Assembly: GCF_001439915.1 (NCBI RefSeq)
Contig: NZ_LMBW01000004.1
Span: forward strand, 165,449 to 229,448
DNA from: Fredinandcohnia humi
GTDB lineage: Bacteria > Bacillota > Bacilli > Bacillales > Bacillaceae_L
Reading direction: 5' to 3'
DNA: 64,000 bases
Position 1 is the stretch's first letter; every line of letters begins with the position of its first letter. Below, piece by piece: positions 8,583-16,471 of this stretch. The notes beneath the pieces were generated by a model, which worked only from the letters and a program-made list of their open reading frames with translations, was not told the DNA's origin and did no database searches. The position numbers were made by a program, and so were the translations under genes.

Positions 8583-9569
8583 ATGGTGACGATGAAGGAA
8601 ATTGCGAGACTCGCAAATGTGTCGAGTGCAACTGTTTCGCGGGTGCTGAATAATTCAGGGTATGTAAGTGATGATGTTCGCAAACGAATTTTAAAAATCA
8701 TTGACGAAACAGGCTACATCCCAAGTGAACACGCAAAAGCATTACGGACAAAGCAATCCAATGTCATTGGTGTCATTTTACCGAAACTGAGCACAGAAAC
8801 AGCAAGTAGGATTGTCAATGGAATCAGTGAAGAACTGGCAAAACACAGTTATCAAATTCTATTAACCAATACAAATCTTGATCCGAAAAAAGAAATTGAA
8901 TATGTGAAGCTTTTAAAAAGTAAACAGGTTGATGGAATCATTCTGCTTGCGACCAATCGGGGAGAGGATCTTCTTAATGAAATTAACAAACTGCAGATTC
9001 CATTTGTTGCGACTGGTCAAGAGATTGAGGGTGTACCTTCTGTTATCAACAATAATTTCCATGCCGCAAAGGAAATCACCAATCTTTTAATTGAAAAAGG
9101 CCATCGTAACATAGCCTTTATTGGTGTTGACGAAGCGGATTATGAGGTTGGCCACAAGCGTAAAGCTGGATACTTAGCGGCATTGGAGGAAAACCAACTA
9201 CCTGTTGTCGACGAGTGGATAGCAAAAGCAGAATTTACAATTGAATCAGGCTATACGGCAGCGAAGGAGATTTTTAATGCTTCCTCTGAAAAACCGACTG
9301 CAATTATTGCTGTTACCGATCGTTTGGCAATCGGGGCGATGGAATATCTGAAAGAACAGGGCTTGAATGTTCCAAGTGATGTTGCCTTAACTGGAATGGG
9401 AGCTTCCGATTTATCAAAGTATGTTCATCCAAAATTAACGACGATAGATTTTCTTAGTGAACATACAGGGGCTGAAGCGGCTAGGACATTGCTACGGATT
9501 TTACAGGAAGGGATTTCCTTAGAAAAAAAACAAATCGACTATAGACTAATAATTCGAGATAGTATATAA
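8583..9569 (+). CDS. scrR: LacI-family sucrose operon repressor
   Basis: A 328-residue LacI-type regulator. The helix-turn-helix is at residues 3-24 (MKEIARLANVSSATVSRVLN), followed by the hinge with SEHAKALRTKQSN and a periplasmic-binding-like sugar domain. A GGAGG lies 7 nt before the ATG at 8583; a further in-frame ATG at 8559 has no ribosome site. It stands directly upstream of a sucrose PTS operon, and three TGTAATCGATTACA-type palindromes fill the space between. It is therefore inferred to repress scrA-scrB(-scrK), probably relieved by fructose or a sugar phosphate. Confidence 0.9.
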   Translation: MVTMKEIARLANVSSATVSRVLNNSGYVSDDVRKRILKIIDETGYIPSEHAKALRTKQSNVIGVILPKLSTETASRIVNGISEELAKHSYQILLTNTNLDPKKEIEYVKLLKSKQVDGIILLATNRGEDLLNEINKLQIPFVATGQEIEGVPSVINNNFHAAKEITNLLIEKGHRNIAFIGVDEADYEVGHKRKAGYLAALEENQLPVVDEWIAKAEFTIESGYTAAKEIFNASSEKPTAIIAVTDRLAIGAMEYLKEQGLNVPSDVALTGMGASDLSKYVHPKLTTIDFLSEHTGAEAARTLLRILQEGISLEKKQIDYRLIIRDSI

Positions 9570-9584
9570 TCGATTTCGTGATGG

Positions 9585-9604
9585 ATGTGTAATCGATTAC
9601 ACAT
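9585..9604. promoter_or_regulatory. Sucrose repressor operator O1 (perfect palindrome)
   Basis: ATGTGTAATCGATTACACAT is a perfect 20-bp palindrome with the central CG typical of LacI-family operators. It lies 16 bp after the repressor stop and about 100 bp before scrA. Confidence 0.85.
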
Positions 9605-9631
9605 AACCATCTGATTTTTTTAACGGTAATA

Positions 9632-9645
9632 TGTAATCGATTACC
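9632..9645. promoter_or_regulatory. Sucrose repressor operator O2
   Basis: TGTAATCGATTACC differs from the perfect site at 9585 by one base in the core. It lies 47 bp from O1 (start to start of the TGTAAT core, within a few bases), a spacing that could allow cooperative binding or looping. Confidence 0.8.
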
Positions 9646-9662
9646 TACTTTTTAATCGTATA

Positions 9663-9676
9663 TGTAATCGATACCA
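9663..9676. promoter_or_regulatory. Degenerate sucrose repressor operator O3
   Basis: TGTAATCGATACCA keeps one perfect half-site and the central CG, while the second half is shifted or degenerate. It is closest to scrA, about 33 bp before its start. A weaker similar sequence (TATAATCGATTTC, about 9566) overlaps the end of the repressor gene. Confidence 0.6.
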
Positions 9677-9708
9677 TACAAACACTATTTTTATAGGGGT
9701 GAACGTAA

Positions 9709-11115
9709 ATGTCTGAAAATCGTCGTATTGCTGAAGAGATTATCGAGGCAGTTGGTGGTAAAGAAAATATTTTATCTGCTGCACACTGTGCAACAAGATT
9801 ACGAATTATGGTTCAAGACAAAGAAAAAATCAATCAAGATAAGATTGAAAATGTAGATAAGGTTAAAGGTGCATTCTTTAACTCAGGCCAATTCCAGGTC
9901 ATCCTTGGAACAGGGACGGTAAACCGCATTTATGAAGAGGTTGAAAAGATTGGAATTGAAACAACTACAAAAGCTGACCAATCAAAAGAAGCAGCAAAGA
10001 GTGGGAATGTTTTTCAACGGGCTATAAGATCATTTGGTGACGTATTTGTCCCAATTATTCCAGCACTAGTTGCAACAGGTCTTTTCATGGGTGTTCGTGG
10101 CTTAGTCATGCAGGAACAAATTCTTGCATTATTTGGATTAACACCTGCTGATATTTCTCAAAACTTCATTTTATTTACTCAAATCTTAACAGATACTGCG
10201 TTTATTTTCTTACCTGCGCTTGTGGCATGGTCAACATTCCGTGTATTTGGAGGCAACCCAACCATCGGACTTGTGCTCGGATTAATGCTTGTTAGCCCAT
10301 CCCTGCCAAATGCATGGGGAGTTGCAGGCGGTGACGTTGACCCCATTAAATTCTTTGGATTCATACCAGTAGTTGGCTACCAAGGTTCCGTTATTCCAGC
10401 GTTTATTACAGGTATTGTGGGTGCAAAACTAGAAAAATGGATTCGTAAACGTGTTCCGGAAGCACTGGATTTAATCGTTACCCCATTTTTAACATTACTC
10501 ATCATGATTGCCTTAGCCCTTTTTGCAATCGGACCCGTGTTCCACACAGTTGAAAATGTGATTTTAGATGCAACAGTAGCGGTACTTGAATGGCCGTTTG
10601 GTGTAGCGGGACTAATTATTGGATTCCTTAACCAAATTATCGTGATTACAGGTGTTCACCATGTATTCAACCTATTAGAGATTCAATTACTTGAAAAATT
10701 CGGCTTCAATCCTTATAACGCAATTGTGACATGTGCGGTTGCAGCACAAGGTGGAGCAGCTTTAGCGGTAGGATTAAAAACAAAATCAGTAAAGCTAAAA
10801 GCTTTAGCATTACCATCTACATTATCTGCCTTTTTAGGTATAACAGAGCCTGCTATTTTTGGAGTTAACCTTCGTTATGTGAAACCATTCATAATGGGAC
10901 TTATCGGTGGTGGTGTCGGTGGTTTCTTAGCTTCAATTTTTGGGCTTAAAGCAACCGGCATGGCGATTACCGTCATCCCAGGAACATTGCTTTATTTAAA
11001 CGGACAAATTGTACTCTATATCCTCGTGAACGTAGTCGCAATTGCAGTTGCTTTCGTTCTTACTTGGATGTTCGGGTACTCAGATAAAATGTTAGATAAA
11101 ACAGAAGGCAAGTAA
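9709..11115 (+). CDS. scrA: Sucrose-specific PTS enzyme IIBC
   Basis: A 468-residue phosphotransferase permease that imports sucrose as sucrose-6-phosphate. The N-terminal EIIB domain (about 1-85) carries the phosphorylated cysteine Cys27 (AAHCATRLR). The EIIC domain (about 105-460) has about ten membrane helices and the sugar-site motif GITEPAIFG. No EIIA domain is attached, so phosphate must come from a IIA of another PTS. A GGGGTGA site precedes the ATG. The substrate is inferred from the next gene, sucrose-6-phosphate hydrolase, and from the fructokinase further on. Confidence 0.93.
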   Translation: MSENRRIAEEIIEAVGGKENILSAAHCATRLRIMVQDKEKINQDKIENVDKVKGAFFNSGQFQVILGTGTVNRIYEEVEKIGIETTTKADQSKEAAKSGNVFQRAIRSFGDVFVPIIPALVATGLFMGVRGLVMQEQILALFGLTPADISQNFILFTQILTDTAFIFLPALVAWSTFRVFGGNPTIGLVLGLMLVSPSLPNAWGVAGGDVDPIKFFGFIPVVGYQGSVIPAFITGIVGAKLEKWIRKRVPEALDLIVTPFLTLLIMIALALFAIGPVFHTVENVILDATVAVLEWPFGVAGLIIGFLNQIIVITGVHHVFNLLEIQLLEKFGFNPYNAIVTCAVAAQGGAALAVGLKTKSVKLKALALPSTLSAFLGITEPAIFGVNLRYVKPFIMGLIGGGVGGFLASIFGLKATGMAITVIPGTLLYLNGQIVLYILVNVVAIAVAFVLTWMFGYSDKMLDKTEGK

Positions 11116-11128
11116 TTACTTGCCTTCT
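11103..11128 (+). promoter_or_regulatory. Perfect inverted repeat across the scrA stop codon
   Basis: Thirteen bases (AGAAGGCAAGTAA) are followed directly by their exact reverse complement, making a 26-bp palindrome that covers the scrA stop and ends 7 nt before the scrB ribosome site. It has only a short T-tract (CTTTA), so it may be an intercistronic stabilising hairpin or a weak attenuator rather than a full terminator. Confidence 0.6.
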
Positions 11129-11146
11129 TTACGTAAGGAGTACATC

Positions 11147-12586
11147 ATGAATCAGCATGAATTAATCGAAAAAGCAAATCGGGAAGTTGAGCGAAATAGG
11201 GAGAAGGTCGAAACCGACCCGTACCGTTTACGATTTCATTTGATGCCACCAGTTGGCCTATTGAACGATCCAAATGGGTTTATTCAATTTAAGGGTGTTT
11301 ACCATCTCTTTTACCAATGGAATCCCTTTGAAACGGCACACGGTTCAAAGTTTTGGGGACATTATTCCTCAAAGGATCTTGTGAACTGGGATCACCAACC
11401 TATTGCAATTGCACCAAGTGAATGGTATGAGAAAAATGGTTGTTATTCGGGAAGCGCGATTGAGCATGATGGAAAAATGGTACTTTTTTATACAGGGAAT
11501 GTCAAGGATGAAGATGGTGAACGTAAGACCTATCAATGTATGGCGGTCTCAAGCGACGGTTTAACATTCGAGAAAGAGGGACCGGTCATTCATCTTCCAA
11601 AAGGCTATACTGCTCATTTTCGTGATCCAAAAGTTTGGAAAAAAGACGATACTTGGTATATGGTGGTGGGTGCACAAGATCTCAACGAACAAGGGAAGGT
11701 TGTTCTTTACTCTTCTCATGATTTAACAAATTGGGAGTTTCAAGGTGCAATTACGGGCTCCGAAATGAACAGTTTAGGGCCATTTGGATATATGTGGGAG
11801 TGTCCTGACATTTTTGAGTTAGATGGGAAGGACATTCTGCTTGTTTCACCTCAGGGGCTTGAGCCAGAGGGTGATTTATATCATAATTTATTTCAGGCAG
11901 GCTATTTTGTAGGTGAGTTGGATTATCAAAAATCATCTTACAGGCACGGTGAGTTTACTGAACTAGATCGGGGTTTTGATTTTTACGCACCGCAAACCAC
12001 CATTGATAAAAAAGGAAGAAGACTTCTTTTCGCATGGATGGGAATTACGGATGATCATGAACAGTATCAGCCGACCATTGAAAACGGCTGGATTCATGCG
12101 ATGACCTTGCCGCGTGTTCTTTCACTAAAAGGTGAAAAAGTTGTTCAGCAGCCTGTAGAAGAATTGAAACAATTACGGAAAAATGAAGTTTCGTATCAAA
12201 ATGTTCAAGTTAAAACAGATATTTTGACGCTCGATAAGATACAAGGAACATCAATGGAAATGGCCATTGACGGAATTTCGTACGATACGGATTCTTTTGA
12301 GATCACATTCAGAGGGGCTGCGAGCTTCTTTTATTCGGCAAATCAAAATAAAATGAGTCTCCATCGGAAGAACTTTAAAGATGGGCGAGTGGAATCACGG
12401 CATTGTCAGATTTATGGGATTAAAAAGCTACACGTGTTTTTGGATACTTCCTCAATTGAGATTTTTGTGAATGATGGGGAGGAAGTTTTTACAGCACGAT
12501 ATTACCCAAGTACAAAAAATGAGTCCATTTCTTTTATAGCTGAAGGCAATCTTCAATTTAATATTAAGAAATGGGATTTAGATTGA
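11147..12586 (+). CDS. scrB: Sucrose-6-phosphate hydrolase (GH32)
   Basis: A 479-residue cytoplasmic GH32 invertase that splits sucrose-6-phosphate into glucose-6-phosphate and fructose. Catalytic elements are present: nucleophile Asp41 in GLLNDPNGF, transition-state stabiliser Asp160 in FRDPK, and acid/base Glu218 in WECPDIF. A C-terminal beta-sandwich follows (about 340-479). Start: AAGGAG at 11135-11140 lies 6 nt before the ATG at 11147; an ATG at 11120 has no site. The gene is also called sacA. Its stop is immediately followed by the 53-bp repeat array. Confidence 0.95.
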   Translation: MNQHELIEKANREVERNREKVETDPYRLRFHLMPPVGLLNDPNGFIQFKGVYHLFYQWNPFETAHGSKFWGHYSSKDLVNWDHQPIAIAPSEWYEKNGCYSGSAIEHDGKMVLFYTGNVKDEDGERKTYQCMAVSSDGLTFEKEGPVIHLPKGYTAHFRDPKVWKKDDTWYMVVGAQDLNEQGKVVLYSSHDLTNWEFQGAITGSEMNSLGPFGYMWECPDIFELDGKDILLVSPQGLEPEGDLYHNLFQAGYFVGELDYQKSSYRHGEFTELDRGFDFYAPQTTIDKKGRRLLFAWMGITDDHEQYQPTIENGWIHAMTLPRVLSLKGEKVVQQPVEELKQLRKNEVSYQNVQVKTDILTLDKIQGTSMEMAIDGISYDTDSFEITFRGAASFFYSANQNKMSLHRKNFKDGRVESRHCQIYGIKKLHVFLDTSSIEIFVNDGEEVFTARYYPSTKNESISFIAEGNLQFNIKKWDLD

Positions 12587-12910
12587 GGTACATGTTCGAA
12601 TGATAAAAAAACATGCATGTACCGCAAGAAGGTTCTCATAGTACATGCTCAGCGTTAAAAGTCCCAAGCTTGTACCGCAAGGGAGGTTTCGTGGTACATG
12701 CTCAATGAAAAAAAGCCCAAGCGTGTACCGCAAGAGAGGTTTCGCGGTACATGCTCAATGAAAAAAAGCTCAAGCGTGTACCGCAAAAGAGGTTTCATGG
12801 TACATGCTCAATGAAAAAAGGCTCAAGCGTGTACCGCAAGAGAGGTTTCGTGGTACATGCTCAATGAAAAAAAGCTCAAGCGTGTACCGCAAGAGAAGTT
12901 TCGCGGTACA
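12587..12910. repeat. 53-bp-period hairpin tandem repeat array
   Basis: Six units begin with TGTACCGC at 12618, 12671, 12724, 12777, 12830 and 12883, an exact 53-bp period. A seventh, degenerate 3' part-unit begins at 12587, the base after the scrB stop, and is in the same register. Each unit holds TGTACCGC, about 12 nt, then (G/A)YGGTACA, which can fold into an 8-bp hairpin, followed by ATGCTCAATGAAAAAAAGC-type A-rich linker. The last unit keeps only the hairpin. No ribosome site or reading frame runs through the array. It separates scrB from scrK and fills the whole 405-bp gap apart from the last 80 bases, which show no other feature. Confidence 0.95.
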
Positions 12911-12991
12911 TTTTTGAAAACAGAGCTCATTTGAAACAGTGAATCCTAAAAAGGATAAAGCAATCTACTAATAATGAAAGGAAGTGAAGCG

Positions 12992-13942
12992 ATGAAACAG
13001 GGAGTTATTTGTTTAGGGGAAGCATTAATTGATTTCATTCCACTTGATCAAGACAATATGCAATTTTTAAAAAGTCCTGGGGGCGCGCCTGCGAATGTTG
13101 CGGTAGGAGCAGCGAGGCTAGGTGCAAAATCCTCATTCATTGGGAAGGTTGGGGATGATGTTCTTGGCAACTTTTTAAAACAGACATTAAAAAAATATAA
13201 TGTCTCAACAGAGGCAATGTATCTTTCGAAGGAAGAACGCACTGGGCTTACGTTCGTTACACTCGGCGACGGCGGTGAGCGGGAGTTTTCGTTTTATATT
13301 GAAAAAAGCGCTGATCGCTTTTTAACGCCTGACGAGATTCCATCGTCTCTTTTCGATGAACATAATGTGTTCCACTTCGGATCGATTTCCCTAATTGATG
13401 ATCCAACCGAATCCGCAACGAAAAAGGCACTCCAATTCGCGAAGGAAAAAGGCCTAGTTGTTTCCTATGATCCGAACTTACGTCCAATGCTTTGGAAGGA
13501 TTTAAATATAGCAAAACAGAAAATCACTTCCATGCTTAGCGAGGTAGACGTGGTAAAGCTCTCAGAGGTGGAATTAGAGTTCATCACGGGGGAAACGGAT
13601 TTCGAACGTGGTGTTGAAAAGCTGGCCGAATACAATATTCCGCTATTATTCATCACACTTGGCAAGGATGGAGTCCATACTTTTTATAAGGGTGGATCCA
13701 TTTTTGTGGAAGCAAGAAAGGTAAATAGCGTCGATACGACAGGTGCGGGAGATGCATTTGTATCTGGTTTGCTATACCAGTTCAGCGAGAGGGATAAAAA
13801 GGTAACAGACTATGAACTGGATGAAATCAAGGAAATAGCCAAATTTGCAAGTGTGTCTGGCGCGCTTGCGGTATCACAAAAAGGAGCCATGACCGCACTG
13901 CCGACAATGGAGCAGGTTCAAGCATTTTTAGCTGAAAAATGA
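12992..13942 (+). CDS. scrK: Fructokinase (PfkB family)
   Basis: A 316-residue ribokinase-family sugar kinase that would phosphorylate the fructose released by sucrose-6-phosphate hydrolase. Family signatures: GGAPANVAVGAARLG near residues 27-41 and DTTGAGDAFVSGLL near 248-261, with the catalytic base Asp254. AAAGGAAGTG ends 5 nt before the ATG at 12992; the ATG at 12974 overlaps that site and is unlikely. The gene is likely part of the sucrose unit, although the repeat array separates it from scrB. Confidence 0.92.
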   Translation: MKQGVICLGEALIDFIPLDQDNMQFLKSPGGAPANVAVGAARLGAKSSFIGKVGDDVLGNFLKQTLKKYNVSTEAMYLSKEERTGLTFVTLGDGGEREFSFYIEKSADRFLTPDEIPSSLFDEHNVFHFGSISLIDDPTESATKKALQFAKEKGLVVSYDPNLRPMLWKDLNIAKQKITSMLSEVDVVKLSEVELEFITGETDFERGVEKLAEYNIPLLFITLGKDGVHTFYKGGSIFVEARKVNSVDTTGAGDAFVSGLLYQFSERDKKVTDYELDEIKEIAKFASVSGALAVSQKGAMTALPTMEQVQAFLAEK

Positions 13943-13973
13943 GGTGGAAGCTATTTGCTCGGCCGATTGCGTT

Positions 13974-14108
13974 TAACTTTATTCAGTCGAGGTTCAAACT
14001 TCGACTGAACAAAGTTAAAGCCTCCGGCGGATGCCACAGATTTTCAAAGGAAACTTTTCGAGCAAGCTCGAAAAAATCTGGGCGCAAATACGCTAGGGCG
14101 CATTTGAT
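13974..14108 (+). repeat. Dispersed structured repeat R1, copy A
   Basis: This is one of three copies (also 24726-24906 and 46979-47107), all on the plus strand and all just after a gene. Seen in order: a long hairpin (TAACTTTATTCAGTCGA with TCGACTGAACAAAGTTA), CCTCCGGCGGATGCCACAGAT, a stem TTTTCGAGCAAGCTCGAAAA, AATCTGGGCGCAAATACGC and GGCGCATTTGAT. This copy starts 32 bp after scrK. Function unknown; it could be a structured RNA end or a miniature mobile element. Confidence 0.85.
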
Positions 14109-14141
14109 ATAAGCTATAATTGCGCTTTAGCGTGGTGCAAC

Positions 14142-14176
14142 AAAAAAAGTGGACCCAATACGGGAATCCACTTTTC
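14142..14176 (-). terminator. Terminator of the M20 peptidase gene
   Basis: Read on the minus strand, AAAAGTGGA pairs with TCCACTTTT across a 13-nt loop and is followed by a run of T. It lies just after the peptidase stop. Confidence 0.88.
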
Positions 14177-14179
14177 CTT

Positions 14180-15553
14180 TTATAAGGACTTCTCCAATTC
14201 AAACCAATATGTGCATAGAGTTTCCAAGCCCTTGTCGAAATTCTCAAGGTGGAAGTGCTCGTTAGGCGCATGGAAATTTTCGGTCGGAAGCCCAAAGCCC
14301 ATTAACACAATTGGAGCATGAAGAACCTCATCTAAGGTCGCAATAATCGGCAATGAGCCGCCACCCCGGGTAAATGAAGTGGGCACCTGGTACACCGATT
14401 CATACGCACGAGCAGCGGCTTGAATCGCTGGATGATCAAATGGTGTTACATATGGCGCACCTTTGTCAAAAAGCTGAAGGCTTACTTCAACGCCAGCTGG
14501 TTTATTTTTCTCAATATGTTGTTTTAGCTGTTCGACAATCACGTCAGGATCCTGGTTTGGAACAAGGCGACATGTGATTTTGGCATGAGCTTCAGCTGGA
14601 ATAACAGTTTTAATGCCATCGCCTTGGAATCCACCGTAAATCCCGTTAATGTCTAGGGTTGGACGGACCCACGTTCGTTCGAGATAGCTATAGCCCTTTT
14701 CCCCGTAAAGTGCAGGGACACCAAGCTCTTGACGCTGTTTTTCTTCATCAAAATGTAAAGCCTCAAATGCTTGTTTTTCTTCATCAGTCAATGGAAGTAC
14801 ATCCTCATAGAATCCTTCAACGGTAACTTTACCGTCCTCATTATGGAATGAGTTCAATAGTTGAACAAGTGCATTGATTGGATTATGTACACCGCCACCA
14901 TATAGACCGGAATGCAGGTCACTATTAGATCCTTTTACATCAATTTGAAGACCTGCAAGTCCGCGTACCCCATAGCAAATCGTTGGTTTTCCACGCTCGT
15001 TCATGCTTGTGTCAGAGATCACAATGACATCAGCAGCAAGTAGTTCTTTATTTTCTTTAACAAATGCAGGCAAATTTGGACTACCAATCTCTTCTTCACC
15101 TTCAATACAGAATTTGAAATTAAGTGGTAGTGTTCCTTCTGTTTTCAAGATCGTTTCAAGTGCTTTAAAATGCATAAAGGTTTGCCCTTTGTCGTCACTT
15201 GCCCCGCGCGCGAAAATTTTATCCTCGCGAATCTCGGGCTCAAATGGAGGGCTGTCCCATAAATTCAGCGGGTCAACTGGCTGGACATCATAGTGCCCAT
15301 ATATTAAAACAGTTGGTTTTCCTTCCGCATGAAGCCAATCCCCATATACAACCGGATGTCCTTTTGTAGGGTGAATGCTTACATTTTCCATACCGATTTT
15401 ACGTAGTGCCTCAGCAACCCATTCTGCGGTGCGAATTACATCTTCCTTGTGGTCAGGTAATGCGCTGATGCTTGAGATTTTAAGAAATTCAAAGAGTTCT
15501 TGTAGATGAGATTCTTTATTTTCAGTTAAATAGTTCTGGATATTTTGATTCAA
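14180..15553 (-). CDS. M20-family dipeptidase
   Basis: A 457-residue cytosolic zinc peptidase of the M20/carnosinase type. The metal and catalytic motifs are complete: GHYDVQP (His87, Asp89), ARGASDDKGQ, CIEGEEEIGS with the catalytic and bridging glutamates, and HAPNEHF near the C-terminus. The dimerisation or lid domain lies between about 200 and 340. The start is TTG at 15553, preceded by AAGGAGGAACTTTC; no ATG is better placed. Family members cleave dipeptides or act as beta-Ala/Xaa dipeptidases. The exact substrate is unknown, and neighbours give no hint. Confidence 0.88.
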   Translation of the reverse strand: MNQNIQNYLTENKESHLQELFEFLKISSISALPDHKEDVIRTAEWVAEALRKIGMENVSIHPTKGHPVVYGDWLHAEGKPTVLIYGHYDVQPVDPLNLWDSPPFEPEIREDKIFARGASDDKGQTFMHFKALETILKTEGTLPLNFKFCIEGEEEIGSPNLPAFVKENKELLAADVIVISDTSMNERGKPTICYGVRGLAGLQIDVKGSNSDLHSGLYGGGVHNPINALVQLLNSFHNEDGKVTVEGFYEDVLPLTDEEKQAFEALHFDEEKQRQELGVPALYGEKGYSYLERTWVRPTLDINGIYGGFQGDGIKTVIPAEAHAKITCRLVPNQDPDVIVEQLKQHIEKNKPAGVEVSLQLFDKGAPYVTPFDHPAIQAAARAYESVYQVPTSFTRGGGSLPIIATLDEVLHAPIVLMGFGLPTENFHAPNEHFHLENFDKGLETLCTYWFELEKSL

Positions 15554-15679
15554 AGAAAGTTCCTCCTTATGTTGAATACAATACTTATTTCTCGATTTAT
15601 TCTAAAAATCCTTTAACTATTAATTGAAAAAAAACAATACTACGTGTATGTCAAAAGTCTTGTGTTGTTTTTGCAATAT

Positions 15680-15718
15680 TATAATCATCTCCTAGAGTTT
15701 AAACTCCATTGCAATGGA
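15680..15718 (+). promoter_or_regulatory. Possible urease promoter region with two adjoining palindromes
   Basis: A perfect -10 TATAAT (15680-15685) has no good -35 at 16-18 bp, as expected of an activator-dependent promoter. Ten bases on, GAGTTTAAACTC (15695-15706) and TCCATTGCAATGGA (15705-15718) are two overlapping perfect palindromes. They could be operators or an mRNA leader structure. The rest of the 271-bp gap before ureA shows nothing else. Urease genes in bacilli are nitrogen-controlled, but I could not find a convincing TnrA box. Confidence 0.4.
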
Positions 15719-15824
15719 AAAAATGGAGGAGGAAGTTTCTAACATTTTTAAAAAATTAGTTCTTTTCTTGTATTCCCAAATAGGGGTTTTTTATGTTCAA
15801 AAATTTAATAGGGAGGTTTAGGGT

Positions 15825-16127
15825 ATGCATTTGTTACCTCGAGAAATTGACAAACTTATGATTGTTGTAGCAGCAGACCTTGCTATGCGTCGGAAGGAAA
15901 GGGGCTTAAAACTAAATTATCCGGAAGCAGTCGCATTGATTACATATGAAGTAATCGAAGGCGCAAGAGACGGGAAAACGGTTGCCGAGCTGATGGAGTA
16001 TGGAACAATGGTCTTGTCACGGGAAGATGTTATGGAAGGAATACCTGAAATGATTGACGACATCCAGGTAGAAGTGACTTTTCCGGACGGAACGAAATTA
16101 GTCACTGTCCATAGCCCGATACGCTAG
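15825..16127 (+). CDS. ureA: Urease gamma subunit
   Basis: A 100-residue small structural subunit of nickel urease and first gene of the operon. It begins [14 protein letters not shown] and has the family stretch [35 protein letters not shown] site precedes the ATG. With UreB and UreC it builds the (alpha-beta-gamma)3 cytoplasmic enzyme that hydrolyses urea to ammonia and carbamate. Length is normal for a separate gamma chain. Confidence 0.97.
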   Translation: MHLLPREIDKLMIVVAADLAMRRKERGLKLNYPEAVALITYEVIEGARDGKTVAELMEYGTMVLSREDVMEGIPEMIDDIQVEVTFPDGTKLVTVHSPIR

Positions 16128-16150
16128 ACCATTTCAGGAGGGATTTCACA

Positions 16151-16471
16151 ATGATACCAGGGCAATACATTTTAAAAGAAGAAGAGATTATTTGTAACGA
16201 AGGAAGAGAGATTCATACCATTTTTGTTACGAATACAGGCGATCGCCCTATTCAAGTAGGGTCTCACTACCACTTTTTTGAAGTGAATGAAGCTCTACTT
16301 TTTAATCGAGACGAAGCATATGGAAAACGATTAAATATCCCTGCTGGAGCAGCTGTTCGTTTTGAACCAGGGGATGAAAAGGAAATTCAACTCATTTGTT
16401 TAGCTGGTGAACGTAGGGTATATGGTTTCAATAATAAAGTAGATGGACCTCTAGAAGGAGGGTGTAAATAA
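16151..16471 (+). CDS. ureB: Urease beta subunit
   Basis: A 106-residue subunit beginning [20 protein letters not shown], with [11 protein letters not shown] and [15 protein letters not shown] typical of UreB. An AGGAGG site is present 23 bp after ureA. Its stop overlaps the ureC start (TAATG), which implies translational coupling of beta and alpha chains. Confidence 0.97.
   Translation: MIPGQYILKEEEIICNEGREIHTIFVTNTGDRPIQVGSHYHFFEVNEALLFNRDEAYGKRLNIPAGAAVRFEPGDEKEIQLICLAGERRVYGFNNKVDGPLEGGCK

Noticed and set aside
12618-12910. Regular repeats that might be a CRISPR array
   Set aside because: The whole 53-bp unit repeats, with no unique spacers. Each unit is a hairpin plus an A-rich linker, and no cas genes are in the window.
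15554-15824. A TnrA/GlnR site before ureA
   Set aside because: TGTCAAAAGTCTTGTGT matches only one half of TGTNAN7TNACA.
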